NCBI GenBank assembly: GCA_031274925.1
Contig: JAISPL010000015.1
Location: forward strand, 1-54,672
Direction: 5' to 3'
From: Syntrophobacterales bacterium
GTDB lineage: Bacteria; Desulfobacterota; Syntrophorhabdia; Syntrophorhabdales; Syntrophorhabdaceae
Length of the DNA: 54,672 nucleotides
Under the pieces are notes generated by a model, which saw nothing but the letters and a program-made list of their open reading frames with translations, did not search any database and was not told where the DNA came from. Below are positions 7,468 to 15,878 of this stretch, one piece after another. How positions within the stretch are numbered: position 1 is the first letter of the stretch; each line of letters starts with the position of its first letter. The translations under genes were made by a program, and so were the position numbers.

Positions 7468-8169
7468 TTAAAATTCGGATCGTTCCTGTTCCGCAAGCAT
7501 CTTCTTCACACTTGACAGAACCTGCACTTTCACATTAGTGATGTGGTTTTTGACAATGGTCTGGGCTCTTTCCAGACTCCTGAGAGCGACGGCATCATAT
7601 ATTTCCTGGTGCGCCTGGTCGGTGGAAGTAAGCGACGCTACCGGAAAATAATTTCCGCCATACTTGAGGAATAACATTTCGAAGACATTCTGCAGTATTC
7701 TTATCTGTGTGGCTTTTCCGGAAAGGGAGGCCAGCGTCATATGGAACTCCCTGTTTTTGAAAAGCCGCTCTTTCAAATAGAATTCCCTTTCCGCCGACAA
7801 ATGAGCGTCCAGTGTGGTCTTAAGTTCCCGTAACCCTTTCTTGTCAATGCGCTGGATAATGGCTGGAACTAAAGAAGGCTCAATAAGCTCTCTCAATTCA
7901 TAGAGTTCCTCCATTTCCTTGAGACTGAAAGGTGCCATGGAGTAGCCTCGGTTCGGTTCATGGCACACAAAGCCCTGCAACTCCAGCCATTTCAGGGCCT
8001 GTATAATAGGTGTGGGGCTCAGTTGGAGCCGCTCGGCCAGATCCCTGTAGGCTATCCTCTGTCCCGGGATAAGCTCCTTACTATACAGCATCCGCCGGAT
8101 CCCCTGATAGGCTACCTGACTGCTATCTTCCTGTGATTTCGTATTAGGTTCTGTCTTTCGCTGTGCCAT
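7468..8169 (-). CDS. GntR/FCD-family transcriptional regulator
   Basis: A 233-residue DNA-binding regulator. Residues about 18-80 are the GntR winged helix (GIRRMLYSKELIPGQRIAYRDLAERL, then SPTPIIQALKWLELQGFV). Residues about 85-215 are an all-helical FCD effector domain; His143 (in REFH), His187 (AHQE) and His209 (NHI) are placed like the metal ligands of this family, so a small carboxylate or acyl-CoA effector with a divalent metal is likely. It precedes abfD in the same direction and faces sucC, so it probably controls both arms. Its own upstream region carries an AT-rich motif that recurs next to the sucC promoter. The effector is not predictable from sequence. Confidence 0.9.
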   Translation of the reverse strand: MAQRKTEPNTKSQEDSSQVAYQGIRRMLYSKELIPGQRIAYRDLAERLQLSPTPIIQALKWLELQGFVCHEPNRGYSMAPFSLKEMEELYELRELIEPSLVPAIIQRIDKKGLRELKTTLDAHLSAEREFYLKERLFKNREFHMTLASLSGKATQIRILQNVFEMLFLKYGGNYFPVASLTSTDQAHQEIYDAVALRSLERAQTIVKNHITNVKVQVLSSVKKMLAEQERSEF

Positions 8170-8563
8170 GATTAATTATAATTCAATTAAATTAAATTTG
8201 CAATTATATTTTTGTTTTTTTCGTTCTTTATTTGTAGCCGGACCTGTCTCTCCTATCATGGGATACTCTCATTCTCGCCTGATAGACCACCTCCGCATCG
8301 GCCCGTGACGGCTCACCAATCTATATGTCTGGTTGTTGGCCGCGAATACCTGCTTTTTTAGAATGGTGAAGCCGAGGTGGCCCACTTATTCAAATAAGGC
8401 GGGTGGTCCGAAAGGTATGGGATGTGTGACATGAATATAATTAAATATTAAATTTTCTTTGTCATTGACTTTCTTCCAAGACAATCATATAATTACGGGA
8501 TATTGTGAGGATATGCATACTTTGGATATATCCGTAAAATTAGCTTGTAAGGAATAGATAGCT
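8170..8563. promoter_or_regulatory. Divergent control region between gntR-abfD and sucCD
   Basis: This 394-base region separates two divergent operons. It holds the sucC promoter (8465-8493). Two related AT-rich sites lie near the two transcription units: ATTAAATTAAATTT at 8186-8199, in the gntR leader, and ATTAAATATTAAATTT at 8440-8455, just upstream of the sucC -35. A 10-bp palindrome GGATATATCC sits at 8524-8533 between promoter and start. Use of these as GntR operators is inference. The middle part (8230-8420) shows nothing recognisable. Confidence 0.5.
8465..8493 (+). promoter_or_regulatory. Near-consensus sigma70 promoter of sucCD
   Basis: TTGACT (8465-8470), 17-base spacer, TATAAT (8488-8493). 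One mismatch from the full consensus with optimal spacing. The start of sucC is 71 bases after the -10, leaving a leader of about 64 bases that contains the palindrome at 8524-8533. Confidence 0.8.
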
Positions 8564-9703
8564 ATGAGACTTCATGAATACGAGGCGTTAGATATTTTTG
8601 AGCAATTCGGTATTCCCGTTCCACGGCGGGGCCTGGCAGGAACAATGCACGAGGCTCTTCACATGGCGGGAGAGATAGGATATCCGGTCATGCTGAAAGC
8701 CCAAGCGCTGGTCGGCGGGCGAGGCCTTGCCGGAGGTATTAAGACGGCAGCCTCCCCGGACGAGCTGAAAGACGCAGCCGATGCACTCCTTAATTCCGAT
8801 ATTAAAGGGTTACCTGTCCGTAAGATTCTTGTTTGCGAGAAAGCTGAAATTGCCAAAGAGCTTTATGTGGGTATCACAATAGACGGCTATTCCGGCAAAC
8901 CAATTATCGTAGTAAGCACCGAAGGCGGGGTACGTATCGAAGAGACAGCCATGATGTCCCCTGAAAAGATTGCGGCAATTCATATCGACCCTTCTTTCGG
9001 GTATTATCCTTATCAGGCACGATCTCTGCTCCGGATGCTCGGACTCAAGCAACAGCTCATAACCGCCTGGACCAACGTAATCGGTCAATTATATGAAGTA
9101 GCCTTGCGTTATGAGTCTCTTATCACGGAGATAAATCCCCTCGTAGTCCTTCCCAACGGAGGGTTACTGGCTGTCGATGCCGTTCTGGAAGTAGATGATT
9201 CTGCGCTCTCCAGGGTCCGACGACCCCTACCCGACCGTATCGACAGGATTGAAAACCCTCTAGAGAAGAGAGGCAGAGAGATCGGGGTCACATATGTCGA
9301 TCTCGATGGAGATATCGGGATTATCTCATCAGGAGCCGGACTCGGGATGGCATCCATGGACATCATCAGGGAAAAGATGAAACCCGCCAACTTCCTGGAA
9401 ACAGGAGGTGGGATCACGGCAGATCTGCTTTATCGGTGTATGGAGCTAATCATGAGAAAGCCAAGGCTCCGCGGTATACTGATCAACGTTTACGGCGGCA
9501 TCAATCCAATACATGAAGGCGCCAAGGGAGTCGTCCGCTACATTCAGGAACATAATGTGAAGCTGCCTATAGTCGCCAAGGCTTTGGGGAACAGACAGGA
9601 GGAGACATGGGAGATTTTTCGATCCGCCGGTGTACACGTGGTGACCGAGACGGCCACAGAGAGGGCTGTAGATAAATTATACGAGTTGGTAGGAGCAGGT
9701 TGA
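8564..9703 (+). CDS. sucC: Succinate-CoA ligase (ADP-forming) beta subunit-like
   Basis: The ATP-grasp subunit couples CoA-thioester hydrolysis to ADP or GDP phosphorylation together with the alpha subunit encoded next. It has 379 residues (E. coli SucC 388). It starts with HEYEALDIFEQFGIPVP; the nucleotide loop GGRGLAGG is at residues 51-58, and EINPL (189-193) provides Mg ligands. The CoA-ligase domain has GAGLGMASMD (257-266), NFLETGGG (276-283, commonly FLDVGGG) and INVYGGI (307-313). AAGGA lies 10 bases before the ATG. Being divergent from abfD, it may act on succinyl-CoA or on another short acyl-CoA such as malyl-CoA; the sequence does not decide this. ATP formation from an acyl-CoA would suit a fermentative or syntrophic anaerobe. 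Confidence 0.88.
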   Translation: MRLHEYEALDIFEQFGIPVPRRGLAGTMHEALHMAGEIGYPVMLKAQALVGGRGLAGGIKTAASPDELKDAADALLNSDIKGLPVRKILVCEKAEIAKELYVGITIDGYSGKPIIVVSTEGGVRIEETAMMSPEKIAAIHIDPSFGYYPYQARSLLRMLGLKQQLITAWTNVIGQLYEVALRYESLITEINPLVVLPNGGLLAVDAVLEVDDSALSRVRRPLPDRIDRIENPLEKRGREIGVTYVDLDGDIGIISSGAGLGMASMDIIREKMKPANFLETGGGITADLLYRCMELIMRKPRLRGILINVYGGINPIHEGAKGVVRYIQEHNVKLPIVAKALGNRQEETWEIFRSAGVHVVTETATERAVDKLYELVGAG

Positions 9704-9774
9704 AAGCATATCAAATGCCATTAAAATCTGTTTTTATATTGAAAGTACTAACAAAAATTAACTGAGGTCTATTC

Positions 9775-10647
9775 ATGGGCATATTGATTGACGATTCCAC
9801 CCGTGTCATCGTACAGGGGATCACTGGCCGCATCGGGAGTACACAGACTCACTGGATGCTCGAATGTGGAACGAAGGTTGTGGGCGGCGTTACCCCGGGC
9901 AAGGGGGGGTCTACGGTGGAAGGGGTACCTGTCTTTGATAGCGTTCAGGAGGCTGTGAAAGAAACAGGAGCCAACGCATCCGTTTTTTTTGTCCCAGCGG
10001 CATTCGTCCTTGATGCCTTCCTTGAAACCATCGACGCAGGAATAAAGCTTATCGTGATAGTTCCAGAACACATCCCCGTGAAGGATGTAATCAGGATGCG
10101 CGACTACGCCGCACAAAAAGGAGTCTTCGCGCTCGGTCCGACTACACCCGGTATCCTTGTCCCAGGAAAGGGTAAAATGGGCATTATGCCCACCTCTCTC
10201 TTTGCTCCGGGCCGCGTAGGCATCATCTCCCGGAGCGGCACGCTCTCCTATGAATTTGCCGGCATCCTCTCGGAGTGCAATGTAGGCCAGAGCACCGTTA
10301 TCGGTATGGGCGCCGACCCCGTTGTGCTGAGAAATCTCGCCGACATCCTTGAGCTCTTCGAGGAGGATGAGAACACCGACGCCGTGATCATTGTCGGAGA
10401 GGTAGGAGGTGAACAGGAAGAAAAGGCGGCCGGCTTTATATCCAGAAAAATGACAAAACCAGTTGCAGCATACATCGCCGGACGATATTCACCTCAGGGG
10501 AAACGCATGGGCCATGCAGGCGCCATCGTCAGAGGTTCTTCCGGCACAGTAGAAGGGAAACACGATGCCATGCGTGCCGCAGGGGCTGAGGTTCTTGAAA
10601 GTCCTATCCAGGCCACCGACTGGGCCAGGAAGCATAAACTCAGGTAG
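9775..10647 (+). CDS. sucD: Succinate-CoA ligase (ADP-forming) alpha subunit-like
   Basis: This subunit binds CoA and carries the phospho-His. It has 290 residues (E. coli SucD 289). A Rossmann start VIVQGITGRIGSTQ (residues 11-24), VGGVTPGKGG (36-45) and SRSGTLSYE (152-160) are typical. The active-site His is His247 in MGHAGAIV. The loop that reads GPNCPG in most SucD proteins is GPTTPG here (121-126), so the Cys beside bound CoA is Thr. GAGG precedes the ATG at a loose spacing and the gap from sucC is 71 bases, so the two are one operon. The altered loop suggests a different acyl-CoA or a paralogue outside the TCA cycle; this is inference. Confidence 0.88.
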   Translation: MGILIDDSTRVIVQGITGRIGSTQTHWMLECGTKVVGGVTPGKGGSTVEGVPVFDSVQEAVKETGANASVFFVPAAFVLDAFLETIDAGIKLIVIVPEHIPVKDVIRMRDYAAQKGVFALGPTTPGILVPGKGKMGIMPTSLFAPGRVGIISRSGTLSYEFAGILSECNVGQSTVIGMGADPVVLRNLADILELFEEDENTDAVIIVGEVGGEQEEKAAGFISRKMTKPVAAYIAGRYSPQGKRMGHAGAIVRGSSGTVEGKHDAMRAAGAEVLESPIQATDWARKHKLR

Positions 10648-10727
10648 AACGCCATCATTGGGTTCGGCAGTTTAGAACATCAGCGACAATTCTTCAAAAG
10701 AACAATGAATAGAAGTTTTCTGGAGTC

Positions 10728-11036
10728 ATGACCCCAAAACCAAATGCCACTTGGTGTGTCTATGTGCTTCAATGCAGGGACGGTTCTCTTTATGTAGGTT
10801 TGACCAACAATCTCGCAAAACGGCTCGCGTGTCACGACACCGGGAAAGGCAGCAAATACGTTAGGTCACGACGGCCTTTCCAGCTTGTGAAGGTGATTTC
10901 ATGCCAATCAGCTCGGGAAGCATATCAGTTGGAGTACCATTTAAAAAAGCTCACGAGGGAAAGAAAGATAAGACTGCTCTGTCTTGGCGATTCAATCCCT
11001 CCGGCCTCCGTCGCCGATGAAACCTCCGAGGCTTAA
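10728..11036 (+). CDS. GIY-YIG nuclease domain protein (UPF0213/YhbQ type)
   Basis: This is a 102-residue single-domain protein. The GIY-YIG core appears as CVYVLQCRDGSLYVGLTNNLAKRL (the family's variant V-Y-V ... Y-V-G), then HDTGKGSKYVRSRRPF, then the conserved Glu in LEYHLKKLTRERK. Homologues are about 80-100 residues; YhbQ-like proteins act on branched or damaged DNA. GGAG precedes the ATG by four bases. The last 15 residues are a low-complexity tail. It is not linked to an intron or mobile element here. It lies 80 bases after sucD in the same direction, so it may be co-transcribed. Confidence 0.85.
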   Translation: MTPKPNATWCVYVLQCRDGSLYVGLTNNLAKRLACHDTGKGSKYVRSRRPFQLVKVISCQSAREAYQLEYHLKKLTRERKIRLLCLGDSIPPASVADETSEA

Positions 11037-11259
11037 AGTGAAAGAAGCGTTGCCTCTCGACTGGCCCATGTTGTGGCCTTTTTGATTTGAGCCTATTTAG
11101 GCTATACTTAAAGATACTGCAACATTCAGCGGTCAATTCTTATGAAAATCTTTCTCTTTCCAAGCCCTACTCCCGCTCATTTGGTCGTCAAGAGCTTCAC
11201 CTGAGTGATACTTCCTTCTGTAATATCATTGGATGCAATCACTCTCCTGACAGGGTCCA

Positions 11260-14200
11260 TCAGTCCAGTCCAAGAAGAAAATTGAAATCTTCGCGCGTTA
11301 TGGCCTTACCGGAGCTTCGCTCCGGAGCATCCATAAGAACACGGTAAAGACTCAGCTTTCGCTGTTTGAGGGCCATCATCTTTTCTTCCACGGTGTGTCT
11401 CATGAGAAGTCTTGTCACGATTACCTTGTTTTTCTGACCTATTCTGTGAGACCTGCTCGAAGCCTGACTCTCCACCGCTGGGTTCCACCAAGGGTCAAGG
11501 TGAAACACGTAGGCAGCCCGGGTCAGATTCAGCCCCTGTCCTCCGGCTTTCAGACTGAGAAGAAAGACCGAGGTACCTTCGCATGCCTGAAACTCTTCGA
11601 CGATTTCCTTTCTCTTAATGACTGGTGTAGTACCGTCGAGTCTAAAAATACGAAAATCTTTCGCCCGTAATTCATTTTCCACGAGGTCGAGAAATGAGGT
11701 AAACTGAGAAAAAACAAGGGAACTGTGAGATTCTACACCCAGTTCTTCCAACTTATCCACAAGGAACTCTATTTTGGGAGACAATTCTTTATGGGTATGG
11801 GCAAGAAGGTCGGGGCTCAGGCATATCTGCCGGAGTTTCATGATAGCTGTCAGCGCGATGATCCGTGCCTGAGACGAGGTCTTGCTACTGTAGGCCTCAT
11901 CAATCGTCGATCTTACCTCTTCCACTGTCCTGTTGTAGAGCTTTTTCTGACGCTCCGTAAGCTCCAAGTATACATCATATTCGACCTTATGGGGCAGATC
12001 CTTCAGGATGCGCTCCTTGGTCCTCCTGAGCACAAATGGTCTTGTCCGCTCTGTCACGACAGGAAGAAACGACCCCATTTCCTGCCTGGCCTGTCTTTGA
12101 AACTCCCTGTACTCACCCAACAAGCCAGGTAAAACAAGGTCCATAATCGAAAAATACTCACTTATGTGATTTTCTACAGGGGTTCCGGTCAAAGCTACTT
12201 TGAAAAACCCTTTTAACTGGCGAACCGCACCTGTCGTCCCTGCAAATATGTTCTTGATTGCCTGCGCCTCATCGAAGATGATAACGTTAAAATGAATATT
12301 TTTCAGTTTTTCAATATCTCTCCTGACAAGGCCGTAGCTGGTCAGAACTACATCATACCCTTTGAGAATCGTGGAACGTTCTTTGCCACGATACACATAT
12401 ACTGTAAGGTCAGAATAAAACCTCTCGATTTCTTTTTCCCAGTTGAACAGAAGGCTCGGCGGCATGACTACCAGAGATGGATTGGAATCGTCCGCAGTTG
12501 CCAAAACTTTCCGTTCCTTTATGGCGCCGAGAAGGGCGAGCGCCTGAATCGTCTTCCCAAGCCCCATATCATCCGCCAGGCAGGCTCCGAACCTATGCTC
12601 ATAAAGAAAACTCAACCAGTAATACCCCTCTTTCTGATACTGCCTCAGTTCCGATTTGAGGCCCGAAGGTTGGAGCTTCTTCTCAATCTTGTCGAACTGG
12701 GTGAGGCGTGACATAATCTCCTTGTCAAGTGGCGTAAATCTTACAGAAATACCTCTCTTCTGTAGCATAAACAGTTCTATAATCCTCAGTCTAGGGACGG
12801 AAACGATCTCCCTGGCCGAAGAATTTTTTCCGGCTTTTCCGGATGTATCGCCTAGGCAGGCAATGGCCGAAAGGTTCTCCAAGACCTTCCTGTCGAGGAT
12901 TTGCACGACGCCATTACGGTAAACAACTCCCCTTCCTAGAATCGCCTTCTCCCAAACCTCCTTATCAAGGATCAGTCCGTTACACCGTATCTCAGGTTTG
13001 AGTTCAAACCAGTCGATTGTCCCTTTCGTCGCATCAATCTCTATCTCCCACTCGGCAGACTCAATCGGGTGGTCGTCCACCCTAACCTCAATGCCATGCT
13101 TTTTCGCGAGACTGTCAAGAGAGTAAAGATGTCCGATAAACTCTTCCTCTTTAACTATCATCATTGAATCATCGAGAATAACGCGTTCGAAAATCTCGGA
13201 GCCGAATACCTGGAACGGTATGTAGAAAAGAAACAGTTCTTTCGCTCTATCCGGCGTCAGGAATTGCCAGCTCTGCTCCGCGGAATGCAATCGAACCTCC
13301 GCAGTCTTCGTTTGCGCGGAGGCTTCCCTGATCAACCTGCGAGCCATGGAGGCAAATTTGGTTTTACCGAATGTCCTTTCGTTGATCGCCTTCTTTAATG
13401 TCTCATCCAGCGCTTTACGATTCTGGTCCAATGTCAGAGCCTGAAAGAACATCTCGTAAAGGATGGGTTTTCTTTTTTTTGTGCGTAGCGAAACCGGTAT
13501 CCGTCCCCATTCCACCGCCCTTATGAATGACAAAACTCCTCTTGAAGGTTCGAATGAGTAACCTCCCACTCTAAACTCAGGCTTAATAACAAATTCTCGC
13601 CCGTTATCCCCATGTCTTGAAACCATTAATCTGTAATCTGAGACCGGCGGAAAAACAGGTTCCGATTCCACCCCTTTTACTTTAAACACCGCAGACGGGC
13701 CCATCCCTCCTTCGGTCAAGCCGGAGAAAGAAAGATAAAATTTCCTGAAAATGTGTTTTGGAATACGAAGAACCCCATCTTTCACGTCTTTGTCTGCCGT
13801 TGATATGCAGGGGTCATGACGACAGAGATCCCTTATTGAATTCCACAGTTCCCATCCGTGTCTCTCTTTTACGTAACACATTTTCGTACGGTCCGAGTTA
13901 AAGGCAAAGTTCCCGATGAGAGCCGACGGGCGTGAGTCTCCGGCCATGGAGCATCCTTTTCTCACCAAAATATCGGTCCTGGAAGTATCAAACTCCGTCC
14001 ATGTTGTGCAAACCAGATTATCATACCAATCAATCCTGTGCACCGCATTGCCGTCATCAAAAAAAACGGGATAATCTTTCCCCCATTTTCTCAGGAATAT
14101 TGAAAGAGGAAGAGACATATCCTCTCTCCGTATGAAACTCACAAGATACGCAAGTTCTGCTGGCAACAACTCTGTGTTTGACGTGGAATCTACCCGCCGA

Positions 14201-14835
14201 CCGTCTCTTTCCACGTAAGCCTTGAGCCTTCCGCTAACACCCTCAAGGATGATCTTGAATAAGGGTACATTCTCCGCCGATACACCTTCAAGTTGCCCAG
14301 CCGTCTTCATAAAAGGAAGCCTCGAGGAACCCGTCCGGTTCCTCAGAGAGACTCCCCATGACTTTCCCAATGGCTCCTTTCGTAGACCTGCGAGCAGGTG
14401 TTCCCTGTATTCCAAGTCCTCAACCGTTATCTTGAAAATATTCGGCTTCAGGAGATGAATTATAGTGAGAAGAGCGCACACCGTATGCTCGCAGCTACTC
14501 TGAGAAATATATGTCTTGCATGAGCAGCGCGGCAACACTTTCGATGCTTCCAGGGAGATGTGAACGGATATTCCATTCCCGTCCGCCACATTCACCGTCA
14601 GAACCCCTTTGCCCTCAACCCATTCGATATTCTCAACCTTGTCCCCTGCATAAAGCAGGAAACCCTTGAAGATCGTTCTCTTCTCGACGTTAGCATAGAC
14701 GGTGTTAGGGGGCAACGACTTCACGGCATTAAGAAGGGTATTTTCCGGGTCAGTAAATATCATACTCGACTTATTCTCAAGGGTAAGCGTTATATTTAAC
14801 ATATCCATTGCCCGTTTTTCAATTGCACCCTCCAT
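11260..14835 (-). CDS. SWIM-domain SNF2/Swi2-family helicase-like ATPase
   Basis: A 1191-residue protein of the bacterial SWIM-SNF2 type: a DNA translocase, not a strand-separating helicase. Near the N-terminus the SWIM zinc site is Cys104, Cys106, Cys115 and His117 (CSC then CEH). A long middle part of unknown fold follows. The ATPase core starts near residue 725 (LRQYQKEGYYWL), with Walker A DDMGLGKT at about 750-757, DEAQ at about 855, LTGTPVEN, and the C-terminal lobe with LKAGGQGLNL, WWNPAVE and HRIGQ near 1130-1165. All motifs needed for ATP hydrolysis are present. The ATG at 14835 has G-rich sequence (AGGGGGG) at a good distance. It is a single gene flanked by poor-coding gaps. Partners and substrate are unknown; roles in transcription recycling or DNA repair are guesses. 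Confidence 0.93.
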   Translation of the reverse strand: MEGAIEKRAMDMLNITLTLENKSSMIFTDPENTLLNAVKSLPPNTVYANVEKRTIFKGFLLYAGDKVENIEWVEGKGVLTVNVADGNGISVHISLEASKVLPRCSCKTYISQSSCEHTVCALLTIIHLLKPNIFKITVEDLEYREHLLAGLRKEPLGKSWGVSLRNRTGSSRLPFMKTAGQLEGVSAENVPLFKIILEGVSGRLKAYVERDGRRVDSTSNTELLPAELAYLVSFIRREDMSLPLSIFLRKWGKDYPVFFDDGNAVHRIDWYDNLVCTTWTEFDTSRTDILVRKGCSMAGDSRPSALIGNFAFNSDRTKMCYVKERHGWELWNSIRDLCRHDPCISTADKDVKDGVLRIPKHIFRKFYLSFSGLTEGGMGPSAVFKVKGVESEPVFPPVSDYRLMVSRHGDNGREFVIKPEFRVGGYSFEPSRGVLSFIRAVEWGRIPVSLRTKKRKPILYEMFFQALTLDQNRKALDETLKKAINERTFGKTKFASMARRLIREASAQTKTAEVRLHSAEQSWQFLTPDRAKELFLFYIPFQVFGSEIFERVILDDSMMIVKEEEFIGHLYSLDSLAKKHGIEVRVDDHPIESAEWEIEIDATKGTIDWFELKPEIRCNGLILDKEVWEKAILGRGVVYRNGVVQILDRKVLENLSAIACLGDTSGKAGKNSSAREIVSVPRLRIIELFMLQKRGISVRFTPLDKEIMSRLTQFDKIEKKLQPSGLKSELRQYQKEGYYWLSFLYEHRFGACLADDMGLGKTIQALALLGAIKERKVLATADDSNPSLVVMPPSLLFNWEKEIERFYSDLTVYVYRGKERSTILKGYDVVLTSYGLVRRDIEKLKNIHFNVIIFDEAQAIKNIFAGTTGAVRQLKGFFKVALTGTPVENHISEYFSIMDLVLPGLLGEYREFQRQARQEMGSFLPVVTERTRPFVLRRTKERILKDLPHKVEYDVYLELTERQKKLYNRTVEEVRSTIDEAYSSKTSSQARIIALTAIMKLRQICLSPDLLAHTHKELSPKIEFLVDKLEELGVESHSSLVFSQFTSFLDLVENELRAKDFRIFRLDGTTPVIKRKEIVEEFQACEGTSVFLLSLKAGGQGLNLTRAAYVFHLDPWWNPAVESQASSRSHRIGQKNKVIVTRLLMRHTVEEKMMALKQRKLSLYRVLMDAPERSSGKAITREDFNFLLGLD

Positions 14836-15878
14836 TCCCCTGTCCCCCCTCCACTCCCGACCATCTATTCCCCAATATCACCCTTGCATCAAAGGGAGAG
14901 GGATCTTTTCTCTCCCGTTTCTCTATTACGGCAATACGCCTCTTCTCTGTGGGAAGCGGGATCTCTTCGCTTCAGGGCAAATTGCAATCCTGCTGAACCT
15001 ACATTTCATCTCGCATTTCATCCAGAGGATATGGTCGTGTTTCTGAAGAATCTCCTATTCAAAGGAAGTTGGAAAGAGATTCCTGTAATCGCTGCAATCC
15101 AAACAGGGTTTCGTGTAAGTTTTCTAAAGATGGAAAATCCGCTGCACGAGCCTCAGAAAAGTTCCGAGAATGCAAATACTCCAACATCAGTATCTCTTTT
15201 TATGTCTTTTAAAAAAAGAAAACGAAAGAGATATGAATCAAGAAGATAAAATGTCTCTTTTGGATGGAAGGATAGTCTTTGAGAATGATGTAGGCAAACT
15301 TAATGTAATCCTTTTTTCTCTGCAAGTGAATATTCCCATACACCCACTTCATGATATACCGGAAGATCGGATATAGAAAGAAAGTGGGTACGCAGACGAG
15401 CATGGGCAATGGGGTCAAAGATGCCCAACAAGGCTTACATTGAAGATAGCTGCAAAAAGTAAGGGCAGAAAAAGATAGTGTTTTTAATAAGAACAATAGG
15501 GTTTCTTTTTTTATCTTATCCGTCAAAAAATCTATTTGGATTGTTCTCAGCGGATCAATCCACCAGCAAACTTCCCTATAATTGCGGAAAAACAATCATT
15601 AAAGAATGCCCTGAATGAGAAGAACGGTCACCTCTTTTCGGCAATAAGGAAACTCGCAACCACGAGTGGATCAATCTTGAAGAAACTGTTAATCGCTAAA
15701 ACATCTCATCTTTCCTCCGACTCGGGGTCATGAACGGTCGTCGCAACTGTTACATTTTCGGGCGTGAGACTGAAGAAACCTGCGGTGCACGATCGGCTAT
15801 AACGATATCGGATAACTCGCAAGACTGATTATGAACAATTCCGGCAAGTCCTTGTCGAAAATTCCGACAATTATTTGA
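14836..15878. other. 1-kb stretch without a recognisable gene
   Basis: Several readings of 60-130 codons exist on both strands, but none has a convincing ribosome-binding site or domain. The most protein-like are a plus-strand reading around 14950-15165 (phrases such as EDMVVFLKNLLFKGSW) and a minus-strand hydrophobic reading at 15209-15595 (around FFLYPIFRYIMKWVYG). Parts may be remnants of decayed genes, as seen elsewhere in the window. The region is AT-rich at 15170-15320. I cannot assign a function. Confidence 0.4.

Noticed and set aside
5994-10647. A 3-hydroxypropionate/4-hydroxybutyrate carbon-fixation cycle
   Set aside because: AbfD and a succinate-CoA ligase alone are not enough. No acetyl/propionyl-CoA carboxylase alpha, semialdehyde reductases or 4-hydroxybutyrate-CoA ligase are nearby; accD belongs to fatty-acid synthesis.
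10728-11036. Homing endonuclease reading of the GIY-YIG gene
   Set aside because: It is the short single-domain UPF0213 type with no DNA-binding extension and no intron or intein context.
14884-15249. 121-codon plus-strand reading
   Set aside because: No start signal or family, and it ends in a low-complexity Lys/Arg run. It could be a remnant but support is too weak.
15209-15595. 128-codon minus-strand hydrophobic reading
   Set aside because: It has no ribosome-binding site, AT-rich composition with many Phe/Ile/Lys codons, and no recognisable domain. It is listed only inside the gap description.
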